Of a stretch of DNA of 64,000 nt, positions 1 to 9,412 are shown piece by piece. How positions within the stretch are numbered: position 1 is the first letter of the stretch; every line of letters starts with the position of its first letter. Both the position numbers and the translations under genes were made by a program. The DNA is taken from positions 1,426,001 to 1,490,000 of the forward strand of contig OX244046.1 in the NCBI GenBank assembly GCA_945861085.1, read 5' to 3'. Below the pieces are notes generated by a model. That model was not told where the DNA came from. It saw only the letters and a list, made by a program, of their open reading frames with translations, and did no database searches. Origin of the DNA: Clostridioides difficile_D. Its GTDB lineage: Bacteria > Bacillota > Clostridia > Peptostreptococcales > Peptostreptococcaceae.

Positions 1-77
1 CAGATAATATAACTATTAATGAAGATAAAATACCTAGTGTAACAACTGTTAATTTTAGTGAGGTGGAAAATCAATGA
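1..77 (+). CDS. C-terminal end of a baseplate gene (partial)
   Basis: An open frame runs from the window edge to a TGA at 75-77 and encodes about 24 residues ending SEVENQ. Its stop overlaps the ATG of the next gene in an ATGA arrangement, which implies translational coupling. In XkdT/XkdU-type contractile tail operons the gene before the DUF2313 (XkdU) protein is the baseplate J-like protein. That identity rests only on position, because too little sequence is visible for recognition. Confidence 0.55.
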   Translation, partial: DNITINEDKIPSVTTVNFSEVENQ

Positions 78-772
78 AGCTAATTGATAAACTACCATCA
101 TTTGATAGAAATTACATTGTAGAGGAGATACAAGGTGCATACGATACAGAATTAAATATTCTTAAAGAAGATATTGATGATACCTTTAACCAATTATTTG
201 TTGACACTGCAACATGGGGATTAGATATGTGGGAAGACATACTCTGCATTGAAAAAAAAGAACTTGATTTTGACACAAGACGTAGCAATATAAAAGCTAA
301 AATGAGAAGCAGAGGTACTAGTACTATTGAAGTTATAAAAAGTATATGTGAGGCATATACAAAATCAGAAACAGATATAAAAGTTTATAGTGATGAATTT
401 ACATTCGTATTGAGTTTTATAGCAAATAACTGTGACTATAAAACTCTTTTAGATTGTAGCGATATGATTGAAAGAGTAAAACCTGCTCACTTATTACACT
501 ATTTAGAACCAATAATACTAGATAAAAGTATGGTCTATTGTGGTGGAGGTATGGTATGTAGTGAAGAGGTAAAAGTTCATCCGTACTTTGAGCCAATTAT
601 AAAATGTAGCGCTGTTGTAAACTGTGGAGCTGGAATGTTAAGTAGAGAAGAAATAAAGGTTTATCCTTTAAGCATTAAATGCATTGAAAATAATTGTAAG
701 ATTAATATAGCTATTGCAAATGATACAGGCGTAGAAAATGTAGTAGTTTATCCTAAATCGGAGGTGGTATAA
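74..772 (+). CDS. XkdU/YmfQ-like (DUF2313) baseplate/tail protein
   Basis: This 232-residue protein begins MKLIDKLPSF and has the layout of the DUF2313 family (XkdU of PBSX, YmfQ): a short N-terminal helix segment, then the conserved LFVDTATWGLDMWED region around residues 40-55. The family sits at the tail tip of contractile tails, between the baseplate J protein and the fibre. Residues 150-232 carry two related cysteine- and glycine-rich stretches (CGGGMVCSEE and CGAGMLSREE), a small internal duplication. The start overlaps the previous stop by 4 nt and the stop abuts the next start. It is part of a tail or R-type bacteriocin operon; the exact role is inferred from family. Confidence 0.8.
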   Translation: MKLIDKLPSFDRNYIVEEIQGAYDTELNILKEDIDDTFNQLFVDTATWGLDMWEDILCIEKKELDFDTRRSNIKAKMRSRGTSTIEVIKSICEAYTKSETDIKVYSDEFTFVLSFIANNCDYKTLLDCSDMIERVKPAHLLHYLEPIILDKSMVYCGGGMVCSEEVKVHPYFEPIIKCSAVVNCGAGMLSREEIKVYPLSIKCIENNCKINIAIANDTGVENVVVYPKSEVV

Positions 773-1756
773 TTGGAAGAAAAATTTTATATAATATTAA
801 CCAAAATTGGTAGAGAAAAAATAGCAAATGCAACTGCACTAGGAGAGCTTGTTGGATTAACCAAGTTTCAAGTTGGAGATAGTAATGGAGAATATTATGA
901 GCCAACAGAGGAACAAACTGCTTTAAAGAATGTAGTTTGGGAAGGAAATATAAATTCTCTAAGAATTGATGAAAAAAATCCTAATTGGATAGTTATAGAG
1001 ACTATTTTACCAGGAACAGTTGGTGGATTTATGATAAGAGAAGCTGCTGTTTTGGATAATGAGAATAATATAATAGCTATAGGTAAGTATCCAGAGACGT
1101 ATAAGCCACGTGCTGAAGATGGCAGCATTAAAGATTTGGTTGTAAAAATGATTTTACAATTGTCTAATACTTCAAATGTTACATTAGAAGTAGACCCGAC
1201 ATTGGTTTTTGTAACTCAAAAGGATATTCAAGATTTAGATGATAAGTTTGATAAGAATATAAAAGAAATAAAAGTGAAAATTGGAGAAGAACTCTTATCT
1301 ACAGAAGCTAAAAACTTATCAGGAGCTATAAATGAGGTAGTAGAAAAAATTAAAAATATATCTATTGATGATGTAATAGGAGGTCAAATACAAACTGAAC
1401 TATCTGTATTAAAAAATAGTTACAATAAATTATCTGAAAAAGTATTAGATATCTTAATATACTTAGAATTAGAGTCAGAAATAGATGTAGATGAAGCTGG
1501 ATATTGGTATGATACCTTAACTAATGCTAAAAACATAATAGCTATAGAAGGCCTTAAGTTAGATTTAAATAGAAAGTGTATAACTGGAGAACTTGGTAGT
1601 GTTACATTTAAGAATGTGGTGCTACCATTTAATGCAAATAGAGTTAGATATATACATGAAATGGATAATAACTTTGTTGAAACAAAATCTAATAGGGCAT
1701 ATTCAATTGGTCAGACAGATATAACTTTAAATAAATATTCGTATGAAATAAGATAA
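773..1756 (+). CDS. Phage tail-collar fibre protein (DUF3751-like)
   Basis: The 327-residue product has a typical tail-collar N-terminus (FYIILTKIGREKIANA), followed by the conserved region ending in GGFMIREAAVLDNENNIIAIGKYPETYKP near residues 105-125. This matches the fibre N-terminal domain that anchors to the baseplate in P2-like and R-type tails. Residues 150-235 are charged and helical, probably a trimeric stalk. It begins at TTG 773, directly after the upstream TAA, with GGAGGTGG at 760-767 as ribosome binding site. Unlike many fibres it has no C-terminal lectin-like part; the next gene probably supplies receptor binding. Confidence 0.8.
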   Translation: MEEKFYIILTKIGREKIANATALGELVGLTKFQVGDSNGEYYEPTEEQTALKNVVWEGNINSLRIDEKNPNWIVIETILPGTVGGFMIREAAVLDNENNIIAIGKYPETYKPRAEDGSIKDLVVKMILQLSNTSNVTLEVDPTLVFVTQKDIQDLDDKFDKNIKEIKVKIGEELLSTEAKNLSGAINEVVEKIKNISIDDVIGGQIQTELSVLKNSYNKLSEKVLDILIYLELESEIDVDEAGYWYDTLTNAKNIIAIEGLKLDLNRKCITGELGSVTFKNVVLPFNANRVRYIHEMDNNFVETKSNRAYSIGQTDITLNKYSYEIR

Positions 1757-1772
1757 TTAGGAGGTTTTTATA

Positions 1773-4700
1773 ATGAAAAGAACTAAACTACTTCAAAGAG
1801 GTAATTTCTTTGGCGATAAAAATATGGTAGTTGATGAATTTGATGAAGGGTATGATAATTATGACTTTATTAATTTTTTTACTGGATGTTGTAACTATAC
1901 ATTTGGTCTAAAAAATAATAATATCTTGTATGGATGTGGAGATAATAGTAACTTTCAACTTGGATTGGGAGAAGACAATACAACAAGAAAATTATTTACG
2001 AAAATACCAAATATATCTACCAATATTAAAAAAGTTGCATGTGGAGAATCTCATGCAGTTATACTTACTTCAGATGGAGAATTACTTGTCGCAGGTATAA
2101 ATACAGATGGTCAAATGGGATTGGGATTAGAAAAAGTAGGGAAAACAGTTTCTACATTTGAGAAGGTTCCAGAAATAAAAGGCGTAAAGGATATTGCATG
2201 TGGACTTCAATCAACATATCTTTTATACAATGATGGAACTTTATATGTTGCTGGAAATAATTTGTATGGTCAATTAGGTCTAGGAACTAATGGAGCATCT
2301 GCAAATGTAAATACATTTACAAAAGTAGATGTTGACAATGTAAAGGCTGTATTTTCATATAATAAATCAGCTTTTATAATAAAGAATGACAATAAATGCT
2401 ATTCTACTGGTTTTAATAATCAAGGTCAACTAGGTTTAGGAGATAAGAATAATAGAGATTTATTTAGTTTAGTTTCTATTAATGATGTTAAGACTATAGC
2501 TTGTGGTTCTGAACACACTGTGTTAATGACGTATAATAATGATATATATGGTTGTGGAAAGGAAAAATGTTTTGGAAATGCACTTCAATCATCACTATTT
2601 ACTAAGATAGAAGAAGTAAATATAAAAACTATTGCATGTGGTCATGGTAACACTATGCTTATAGATAATAAAGGTACTTTGAAGGTTGCTGGAAATAATG
2701 ATATATACCAGTTGGGTATAGCAAATTACTCTGAGAATATAGATAATTCATTTATAGATTTAAAAAATATTGTAGCTAAGAGTATTTTCATTGGTTTATC
2801 ACATAGTATACTAATTGATTCAAATAATGATTCATATTGTACAGGAGATAATACTTATGGACAATTAGGTTCGTTTTTTGATGATATGCACATTGTAGAA
2901 TTTAAGAAAATGGATAGTGAAAAATATAGTTATAGTAATTATATAAATTTAATTAAATCTAAGGATAAATTAACTTTATTAAAAGAAGAAATGGAAATAA
3001 AGGATATTGAACTTCCACTAGATATACATTCTGTAAGAGATGTCGTTTTTAGTCCTTATTGTACTATGGTTATTTTAGGGAATGGAGATGTATATGGTCT
3101 AGGAAATAATAGATATAAAGGAATGGGTTCTGACTTACCAAGTCAATTAAATGAATTGACAAAATTAAGTATATCTAATGTAAAGTCTATAGTAGCATCA
3201 AAAAATATTTCTGGAGGAATATTCTACATTAAAAATGATGATACTTGTTATTATTCTGGGCCAAATAGTAACTCAATAGCAGGTGTTCTTCCTTCTAATT
3301 CAGATATATTTAAGAAAATATCTATAGATAATATAAAAAAAGTTGTTATAAATACTGATTTATCAAACTGGTTTTCATTAATTGTAACTAATAATAAGCA
3401 AATATACACTTCTGGAAAGAGCTCAACCTATGTTAATGGACTTAGTAATATATCAGCAAGCCAATATACTGAGATTAGTCTTAGCAATGTAACAGATGCA
3501 TATAGTTCATATAATGCAACATTTATTGTTGCTGATGAAAAAAAGGTATATGCAACTGGTATAAATACAAATTATATGTTAGGAGTTAGTGTAAACAATG
3601 AAACATATACTACAAATTTAAGATTATTAAGTACATGGAGTTATATAAATCCTGGAGGAACAAGTTATAGTGTGATTTCATGTGCAAATGATATTACTAA
3701 AATTAATAATATTATTATATATGAGTATGTAACTATATTTTGTACAAACATTGGTTCTTTTTTAACTGGATATCATGGTACTAGATGGATAAAACCAACT
3801 GATTCAAATTATAAAGTTCAGCATCAAGGAATTTCATATGCAGGATGTGTTGAGAACTATGTATATAATTATTATCCTACAAGATGTACACAATCTTCTT
3901 ATTCTGCAAATTTTGCCTACTTATACTATGGTGAATCATCAATTGGTTTAACAAACTATAATCCAGACAATTTACTTATTTCTGGAGGTTCATCCTATAT
4001 ACATCAATATGGAAGGAATTATCTTAACAATCAACCATCTAATAATATTGCAGCATCTAATATAAATTCAGGTCCTATTACCTCTGATAAAGCCATACTT
4101 TTATATAAAGCTCTATTGTATTTATCTTCTAACACGCTATATGGTTTTGGGAATATATCTGAAAGTACAAAAGAACTAGATGTTTCAGATACACAAGATG
4201 GATATAATGCCACTAATTATAAAAAGGTGATGAGAAATATAAAAAATATATTTATACCTCCTTATGATTTAAGTAGAGATAAAACTAGATTTGCAATATT
4301 AACTGATAAGAGCTTATTTATATGTGGATATAACTCTAAGGGTACGCATGGTATATCAGTTAATAGTAGTTTAAATTTAAATAACAAGATAAATTACAAT
4401 AAAAAGAATAGTAGTAGTGAAATATCTTCTAATATACAAGAAATATATAGCCATTCAAAGTCTACATATTTATTAACTAATAATAATATGCTTTACAGTG
4501 TTGGTTTAAATGATGTAGGTCAATTAGGAGTGGGAGATGAGATAAATAGGAAGGTGTTTACTAAAATAAATATTGATAATATAAAATCTATAAGTGTAAA
4601 TAGATTTACTGACAATAGTAAACATGCATTTGCGATAAAAAATGATAATACCTGTTATACTGTTGGTTTAAATAATTCTGGTCAGTTAGGAATAGGAGAT

Positions 4701-7097
4701 AATGTAAATAGAAATGTATTTACTAAAATAAATGTTGAAAATGTAAAATATGTAGCTGTATATGGAAACACATCTCTATTATTAACTAATGATGGCCTTT
4801 TATATGGAGCAGGTAATAATGGAAAAGGACAGTTAGGATTGGGTGATACTACAAGTAGGAATATATTTACACGTATACCTATAAATGGAGTTAGAGATGT
4901 GTATATATGTAATGATGTATCAATAATTGTTAAAAATGATAATACATGTTATGTATGTGGATTTGTAAATGGATATTTTGGGTTTACTGAAGGAAGTATA
5001 AGTACATTTACAAAAATAAATATTGAGAATGTAAAATCTGTTGTAACAGCAGGAAGTGAAGCTACATTTTTTATAACAAATGACAATGTTATTTATACTA
5101 CAGGGAAAAAAGAGAGGGTATTCTTTTCAACAGAAACTAATGATATAAAGGGTATACGAGTAATTAATAATATTATAAATGCAAAAAAAATAGTAGTTAA
5201 TGGATATACTTCAGCCATTTTAACAAATGACAATAAACTATTTGTTGGAGGTGTTAGTGGATATGGAAGTATAGCAAATAATAACAATACAAATAGTGTG
5301 GAAGATGTTAAAGATGTTTTTGTAACAGCTAATAATACACTTTATATAGCTAATAATAACAATTTAATATCATCAGGTAGAGATACTTATGGCATATCTG
5401 ATGAGTATTATATGGATATACCAGTTCCATATTATAAAGTATCTATAAAGAAAGATGTTGATACTGTATTTTCTAGTTATAATACTATATTTATTAAAGA
5501 TATATATGGAAAATTTTATTCTTCAACAGGAGATAACAGATATAATCATTTAGGTATTCACCATAGATATGATAATGATAAAAATGAAGCTCTTGAAGGT
5601 TCCCTACATTCATATTTTAAAACAGATGACACATCAGATAAAATAGTTTTTAATAAGAAAAATGAAAAGCTAGTAATGTTTAATGATAAGTATATAAAAA
5701 CAAATAATAAGTATATAAATTATAAAAACATATTTAAAGATAATTTTAAGTATACTTCAATAATATTGCCATTTGAGGTATCTGATATTGATATATCAAA
5801 AACACATTCATTGGCTGTTGCTAAGGATGGCAAATTATATGGAATAGGAAGTAATTCATATAAAGAAATTAATCAAACTCTTGAAGATATAGAATTATTA
5901 ACTTTTACTGAAGTAAATATATCAGATGTCAAAAAAGTTGCTTGTGGAGATAACTACTCCTATATTATTAAGACAGATAATACTCTATGGTCATATGGAA
6001 AGAATACTGAGTACCAATTGGGAGTTGGTCACAATAATGATGTAAGAGAGTTACAAAAGGTTACTGGATTACCTTCTGTTAAAGATATAAGTATATATAA
6101 CTCAATGACACTTGTTTTAACTAATGAGGGAGAGTTGTACGCTCAAGGGTATAATACAAATGGATTGTTTGGACTAGGAGAAAGTGAAAAAGATAAAATA
6201 ATAACAACTTTTACTAAAGTATTAACTAATGTTAAAGAAATTAAGTCACATAATGATGACCACATATTAGTAATTAAAAATGATAATAGTCTATGGATAA
6301 CTGGTAAAAATAAATCTATGTATAAAATATCTATATCAATTACTGATTTATATGAATTTACTAAAATACCAGTTCCTGAACATCTAAATGATATTTTAGA
6401 TATAGAGCTTTCAGATGATACAATATACATGATAACAAAAGTAGATACAAGTAAAGCATCTATAGAAATAGTTGAAAAATCAATATCTCAAGTGAGAGTT
6501 GTAGTACAAGACCCTAATAATGTTATAGAAAAACTTGAAATGTTTATAAATGATGAATTAATATCTACCAAGACTAATTTGGAAATAAATAGCATTATAT
6601 TTGAGATACCACAAAATAAAATAGTATTAGGAGAAAATAAGATACTGATTAAAGCCAGTAGTCCTACAGGCGATTTATATTCAAGTATGTTTATATTTAA
6701 ATCAGAAACAGGGCTTAAAGTAAAAAAGGATTCTATTTTAATGATAAACAATAAAGTATATTCAATCATAAACATTACTGAAAATAACACTGACTTAATA
6801 GTAACATTAAATGAGGGATTAAAGGATGATATGATGGAAAACAATCCTATATATCAATTAATAAATAAAACTAAAGTCCAAGTAAAAATAAATAAATCTG
6901 ACTTATTCAAAGACATGAAACTAGTTGAAATCAAAAAATCAGACTCAAGTTACCAAGAAATCTATGAATTAGAAGAAGCCAACATAAAAAGTGCTCAACC
7001 TAAAATCATAGTAGAAAAAGGAGATAAATGGACAGCTATAAAACGTCCATCTATGATTTTTAGATATGATGCTGAAAACAACGAGCCACAAGCTTAA
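1773..7097 (+). CDS. Giant RCC1-repeat tail fibre / receptor-binding protein
   Basis: The 1774-residue protein is built from many RCC1-type blades with the pattern YGCGDN...QLGLGD...F.KI and ACG.SH, running from about residue 40 to about 1560. This predicts several stacked beta-propellers. About the last 200 residues differ and look like an Ig-like/adhesin region (VRVVVQDPNNVIEKLEMFIN). An aggaggt site precedes the ATG. In C. difficile R-type bacteriocins (diffocins) a protein of this kind and position determines which strains are killed, and published work identifies the S-layer protein SlpA as the receptor. Here that role is inferred. The gene is uninterrupted and very A/T-rich, with no obvious signal peptide, as expected for a virion protein assembled in the cytoplasm. 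Confidence 0.85.
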   Translation: MKRTKLLQRGNFFGDKNMVVDEFDEGYDNYDFINFFTGCCNYTFGLKNNNILYGCGDNSNFQLGLGEDNTTRKLFTKIPNISTNIKKVACGESHAVILTSDGELLVAGINTDGQMGLGLEKVGKTVSTFEKVPEIKGVKDIACGLQSTYLLYNDGTLYVAGNNLYGQLGLGTNGASANVNTFTKVDVDNVKAVFSYNKSAFIIKNDNKCYSTGFNNQGQLGLGDKNNRDLFSLVSINDVKTIACGSEHTVLMTYNNDIYGCGKEKCFGNALQSSLFTKIEEVNIKTIACGHGNTMLIDNKGTLKVAGNNDIYQLGIANYSENIDNSFIDLKNIVAKSIFIGLSHSILIDSNNDSYCTGDNTYGQLGSFFDDMHIVEFKKMDSEKYSYSNYINLIKSKDKLTLLKEEMEIKDIELPLDIHSVRDVVFSPYCTMVILGNGDVYGLGNNRYKGMGSDLPSQLNELTKLSISNVKSIVASKNISGGIFYIKNDDTCYYSGPNSNSIAGVLPSNSDIFKKISIDNIKKVVINTDLSNWFSLIVTNNKQIYTSGKSSTYVNGLSNISASQYTEISLSNVTDAYSSYNATFIVADEKKVYATGINTNYMLGVSVNNETYTTNLRLLSTWSYINPGGTSYSVISCANDITKINNIIIYEYVTIFCTNIGSFLTGYHGTRWIKPTDSNYKVQHQGISYAGCVENYVYNYYPTRCTQSSYSANFAYLYYGESSIGLTNYNPDNLLISGGSSYIHQYGRNYLNNQPSNNIAASNINSGPITSDKAILLYKALLYLSSNTLYGFGNISESTKELDVSDTQDGYNATNYKKVMRNIKNIFIPPYDLSRDKTRFAILTDKSLFICGYNSKGTHGISVNSSLNLNNKINYNKKNSSSEISSNIQEIYSHSKSTYLLTNNNMLYSVGLNDVGQLGVGDEINRKVFTKINIDNIKSISVNRFTDNSKHAFAIKNDNTCYTVGLNNSGQLGIGDNVNRNVFTKINVENVKYVAVYGNTSLLLTNDGLLYGAGNNGKGQLGLGDTTSRNIFTRIPINGVRDVYICNDVSIIVKNDNTCYVCGFVNGYFGFTEGSISTFTKINIENVKSVVTAGSEATFFITNDNVIYTTGKKERVFFSTETNDIKGIRVINNIINAKKIVVNGYTSAILTNDNKLFVGGVSGYGSIANNNNTNSVEDVKDVFVTANNTLYIANNNNLISSGRDTYGISDEYYMDIPVPYYKVSIKKDVDTVFSSYNTIFIKDIYGKFYSSTGDNRYNHLGIHHRYDNDKNEALEGSLHSYFKTDDTSDKIVFNKKNEKLVMFNDKYIKTNNKYINYKNIFKDNFKYTSIILPFEVSDIDISKTHSLAVAKDGKLYGIGSNSYKEINQTLEDIELLTFTEVNISDVKKVACGDNYSYIIKTDNTLWSYGKNTEYQLGVGHNNDVRELQKVTGLPSVKDISIYNSMTLVLTNEGELYAQGYNTNGLFGLGESEKDKIITTFTKVLTNVKEIKSHNDDHILVIKNDNSLWITGKNKSMYKISISITDLYEFTKIPVPEHLNDILDIELSDDTIYMITKVDTSKASIEIVEKSISQVRVVVQDPNNVIEKLEMFINDELISTKTNLEINSIIFEIPQNKIVLGENKILIKASSPTGDLYSSMFIFKSETGLKVKKDSILMINNKVYSIINITENNTDLIVTLNEGLKDDMMENNPIYQLINKTKVQVKINKSDLFKDMKLVEIKKSDSSYQEIYELEEANIKSAQPKIIVEKGDKWTAIKRPSMIFRYDAENNEPQA

Positions 7098-7113
7098 AAT
7101 GGAGGTGTGAAAA

Positions 7114-7467
7114 TTGTTTAAATTCGATAAAAACAAAATAGAACAAATCAAACAAGGTAGAAAAGTAGAAATGCAGTATAAAGATATCTCAGACATAAGT
7201 ATAGGTCAAGTAAAGCAAGATGATGATATAACAAATAATTTTATAGCAAATGCAGAAATATATGAGATGTTGTTAAGTCAAAGTTCTGTCAATGAAGCAA
7301 GTAATATGAGCACTTTTAGTGTAAGAAAATCTGGAGGTGAGAGTGGAATGGTAGAAGTATATGTAGCTTTAATTTTAAGAGACAAAAAAACAATAGAAGA
7401 AGTACCAGCAGTAATTAGAGAGCAAGTTAGAATTAGATGTAAAGAATTAGAAATACCAGTTGAATAG
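7114..7467 (+). CDS. Small protein after the receptor-binding gene, possible fibre chaperone
   Basis: This 117-residue soluble protein begins at TTG 7114, with GGAGGTG at 7101-7107, only 16 nt after the fibre stop. It has a mixed alpha/beta composition and no membrane segment. A small gene directly after the fibre is commonly a fibre assembly chaperone in contractile tails, and diffocin loci are reported to carry such a gene. The protein itself has no motif I can name, so the chaperone role is inferred from position. It could instead be an XkdW-like tail protein. It is the last gene before a strong terminator-like hairpin. Confidence 0.55.
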   Translation: MFKFDKNKIEQIKQGRKVEMQYKDISDISIGQVKQDDDITNNFIANAEIYEMLLSQSSVNEASNMSTFSVRKSGGESGMVEVYVALILRDKKTIEEVPAVIREQVRIRCKELEIPVE

Positions 7468-7508
7468 TAAATTTAGAATAACTATATACTAGTTATTTTT
7501 TTTATGTA

Positions 7509-7555
7509 AAGTACAAGGTCTTAACTTTAATAAGTAAGCCTTGTACTTATTTTTT
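7509..7555 (+). terminator. Terminator after the tail structural genes
   Basis: AAGTACAAGG at 7509-7518 pairs with CCTTGTACTT at 7539-7548 and is followed by ATTTTTTG. It separates the structural genes from the holin, so the lysis gene probably has its own promoter or relies on read-through. Confidence 0.7.
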
Positions 7556-7728
7556 GTTATATTAGAAATTGTATATATATTTATTATTTATTCAATCTAT
7601 AAATTACACCTACAATTTAAAATACAAAAGATTAAATTGATAATCCTGAAAATATAATATTGCATGATGTAAGAATGTAACAAAAATTAAAGTTATAAGT
7701 ATAAAAATTTAGACAATAGGAGGCTATA

Positions 7729-7992
7729 ATGGATAAATTAATAACCGAATTGAGTAGTCTAGGGGCAATAGGTATACTATGTGCTCTATTATTTAAAAAT
7801 ACTATGCAGGAGAAAAAAGAAGATAGAGACATGTATAAAAAAACTGTAGAAAATTTTATAGAATTATCTACACAACAACAAGAAATAAATAAGAATATAC
7901 TTGTTCAAATGGGAATAATGAAAACAGATGTAGAGGAAATTAAGGAAGATGTTACTGATATAAAAGGTATGTTACAAAAAGAAGGTGTATAA
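7729..7992 (+). CDS. BhlA/UviB-type holin
   Basis: The 87-residue protein has one N-terminal membrane segment (about residues 8-24, SSLGAIGILCALLF), then a charged basic/acidic coiled segment. This is the shape of the BhlA/UviB holin family that releases bacteriocins and phage particles by permeabilising the cytoplasmic membrane. The ribosome binding site aggaggc lies just before the ATG. The following region (262 bases upstream) is otherwise free of genes. An endolysin would normally follow, but only a short remnant is present. Confidence 0.75.
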   Translation: MDKLITELSSLGAIGILCALLFKNTMQEKKEDRDMYKKTVENFIELSTQQQEINKNILVQMGIMKTDVEEIKEDVTDIKGMLQKEGV

Positions 7993-7993
7993 C

Positions 7994-8092
7994 ATGAAAG
8001 TAGCAGTAGCACCAGATTATATATTGTTAGGAAAAGATACAGTAGTATTGGATATAATGAACTATTTGATTGAGAGGTATTTTATAGTTTAA
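7994..8092 (+). pseudogene. Possible truncated lysin (amidase) remnant
   Basis: A 32-codon frame starts at ATG 7994, one base after the holin stop, with AAGGTG (7984-7987 region) as ribosome binding site. It begins MKVAVAP and contains LLGKDTVV. N-acetylmuramoyl-L-alanine amidases of clostridial phages often begin MKxAVxAGHT...GKD. The resemblance and the slot right after the holin suggest a lysin gene that lost its body and drifted. The resemblance is short, so this could also be a chance small ORF. Confidence 0.4.
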
Positions 8093-8136
8093 GGCATTAA
8101 TTAAAAAAAGTAATAAAAAATAACATATAAAAATTC

Positions 8137-8197
8137 AAAAAGGAGTTGAGCTTAAACTTGATTAGAAAAAATCAATTTTAAGACAACTCCTTTTTTT
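8137..8197. terminator. Bidirectional terminator at the end of the tail/lysis operon
   Basis: AAAAAGGAGTTG at 8137-8148 pairs perfectly with CAACTCCTTTTT at 8184-8195. A T run continues on the plus side and an A run precedes it, so it can serve both the plus-strand operon and the minus-strand gene ending at 8204. Confidence 0.75.
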
Positions 8198-8203
8198 ATT
8201 AAA

Positions 8204-8659
8204 TTATTGTCTATTAACCAAAATAGCTATTTTAGCATCTGGATTATAACTTATCTGAACCATTTGATTTTTCTTAATATGTTCAAGGTCTTCACCACCA
8301 TAAGTTATTTGTAACTTAACTGGTAACTTACCTTGTTTTATAATAGCAACATACTCTTTTTTACCTTTTTTCTCTAAACTAATCAAATTGCCAACATAAG
8401 GTTTAAAGTTCTGATACTTTTTACTAGAATTTCTTATGTAGAAGAAAGCACCAACAGCAATAACTAAATTTATGCCAAGTGTAACCCAAGAATTGATTTT
8501 AAGCATAGCTCCAGCGATTATTATCACGAACATTAAAACGATAGGTAATATAGCTTTCTTAAGAAGCAATTTACCCATTATTTCATTAGCCTTTTTCTCA
8601 GGGCCACTCATAGTTTTTGACCTAGCAAATGATTGCGCGAATTTGTCTCTTAAGCCCAT
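8204..8659 (-). CDS. Small membrane protein of unknown function
   Basis: The 151-residue protein has a basic N-terminus, two adjacent membrane segments (about residues 35-52 and 56-74), then a soluble beta-rich domain of about 70 residues. That domain contains the phrases VAIIKQGKLPVKLQITYGG and VQISYNPDAKIAIL. I do not recognise the family. It is convergent with the bacteriocin/lysis operon and shares its terminator. The start is supported by AGGAGG just upstream (minus strand, about 8665-8670). Confidence 0.6.
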   Translation of the reverse strand: MGLRDKFAQSFARSKTMSGPEKKANEIMGKLLLKKAILPIVLMFVIIIAGAMLKINSWVTLGINLVIAVGAFFYIRNSSKKYQNFKPYVGNLISLEKKGKKEYVAIIKQGKLPVKLQITYGGEDLEHIKKNQMVQISYNPDAKIAILVNRQ

Positions 8660-8852
8660 TTTATCCTCCTAATTTTAATAAATATTTAGTTATAATAACG
8701 AGATATTACTTGAAACTAAAAATTTACTACATTTATATTATGTTTGACTTTTGTATAAATAATTACATTCAAGTAAAGCAAAATATACTAATTATTTTAT
8801 CATAAAACTATAAAAAAGAAAATAAATGAAATAAAAATATTAGAACAAAGAA

Positions 8853-8873
8853 ATGATGTAAAATCGTATCAAA
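8853..8873. repeat. 21-bp direct repeat, copy 1 (3' flank of first XRE gene)
   Basis: This 21-bp segment, containing GATGTAAAATCGTATC, is identical to 10240-10260. Both copies lie 10-13 bases past the stop of a paralogous XRE gene. A reverse-complement relative with one mismatch (GATACGAATTTACATC) lies at 9430-9445. Confidence 0.85.
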
Positions 8874-8886
8874 AGCAACATAAAAA

Positions 8887-9306
8887 TTATTTATCTATTT
8901 TCTCATCTTTATTTTTATTATACTCAGTTTTTCTTAAATCCTTCTCTTTTTCATATTCATGAAGTTTTAATTCAATCATACCTTCTATTTTGGCTTTATC
9001 ATAATCACTTAGCTTTCTAAAATTATTTAAAAGGTTTATTTCATTAGGATTTATGCTATTAAATGGATAGTTTGAAGAGGAATCGCAAATTAAATCTGAT
9101 TTATGTGATAGATTATCTCCATTTAATAGCCAGTCTACTGAAACATTAAATATCTCAGCTATAGATTTTAATATTTCATAATTTGGTTTTCTAATATTTC
9201 TCTCAAATTTACTCAAATTGTCACAGCCTAACATTTCTTCTAGTTCATATTGTTTAAGGTTTTTTGTTTTTCTCAAATAAACAATTCTTTCTCCTAAAGT
9301 ATCCAT
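8887..9306 (-). CDS. XRE-family transcriptional repressor (first paralog)
   Basis: The 139-residue protein has an N-terminal HTH_3 domain (about residues 1-65: DTLGERIVYLRKTKNLKQYE...SVDWLLNGDN) and a charged C-terminal helical tail. The longer frame opens at 9333, but ATG 9306 has GGAGAG at the right spacing and gives the same DTLG start as the paralog at 10271, so 9306 is preferred. It probably represses itself and the divergent small HTH gene through the GTCAAAATGAC sites at 9329-9412. Position behind the tail operon suggests a control role there, but this is not shown. Confidence 0.8.
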   Translation of the reverse strand: MDTLGERIVYLRKTKNLKQYELEEMLGCDNLSKFERNIRKPNYEILKSIAEIFNVSVDWLLNGDNLSHKSDLICDSSSNYPFNSINPNEINLLNNFRKLSDYDKAKIEGMIELKLHEYEKEKDLRKTEYNKNKDEKIDK

Positions 9307-9328
9307 AAACACTCTCCATTCAATTAAT

Positions 9329-9412
9329 GTCAAAAAGACTTTTTAAGATATAAATAGTTGCAAATTAAAAGTCAAAATGACATAAAAATCATTGACTTAA
9401 GGTCAAAATGAC
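9329..9412. promoter_or_regulatory. Three operator-like palindromes between divergent HTH genes
   Basis: GTCAAAAAGAC (9329-9339), GTCAAAATGAC (9371-9381) and GTCAAAATGAC (9402-9412) share the pattern GTC-N5-GAC. The third lies inside the spacer of a strong plus-strand promoter. The second overlaps a possible minus-strand -35 element (TTGACT) for the XRE gene. Binding by the adjacent XRE protein is inferred. Confidence 0.65.

Noticed and set aside
895..1128. Minus-strand ORF inside the tail-collar gene
   Set aside because: It lies wholly inside a well-supported plus-strand gene, has a low-complexity residue mix and no ribosome binding site.
1..8197. Complete prophage
   Set aside because: Only the tail end and a holin are visible; no capsid, portal, terminase or repressor of phage DNA metabolism lies in the window, so prophage and R-type bacteriocin cannot be told apart with certainty. 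The RCC1 fibre favours the bacteriocin.
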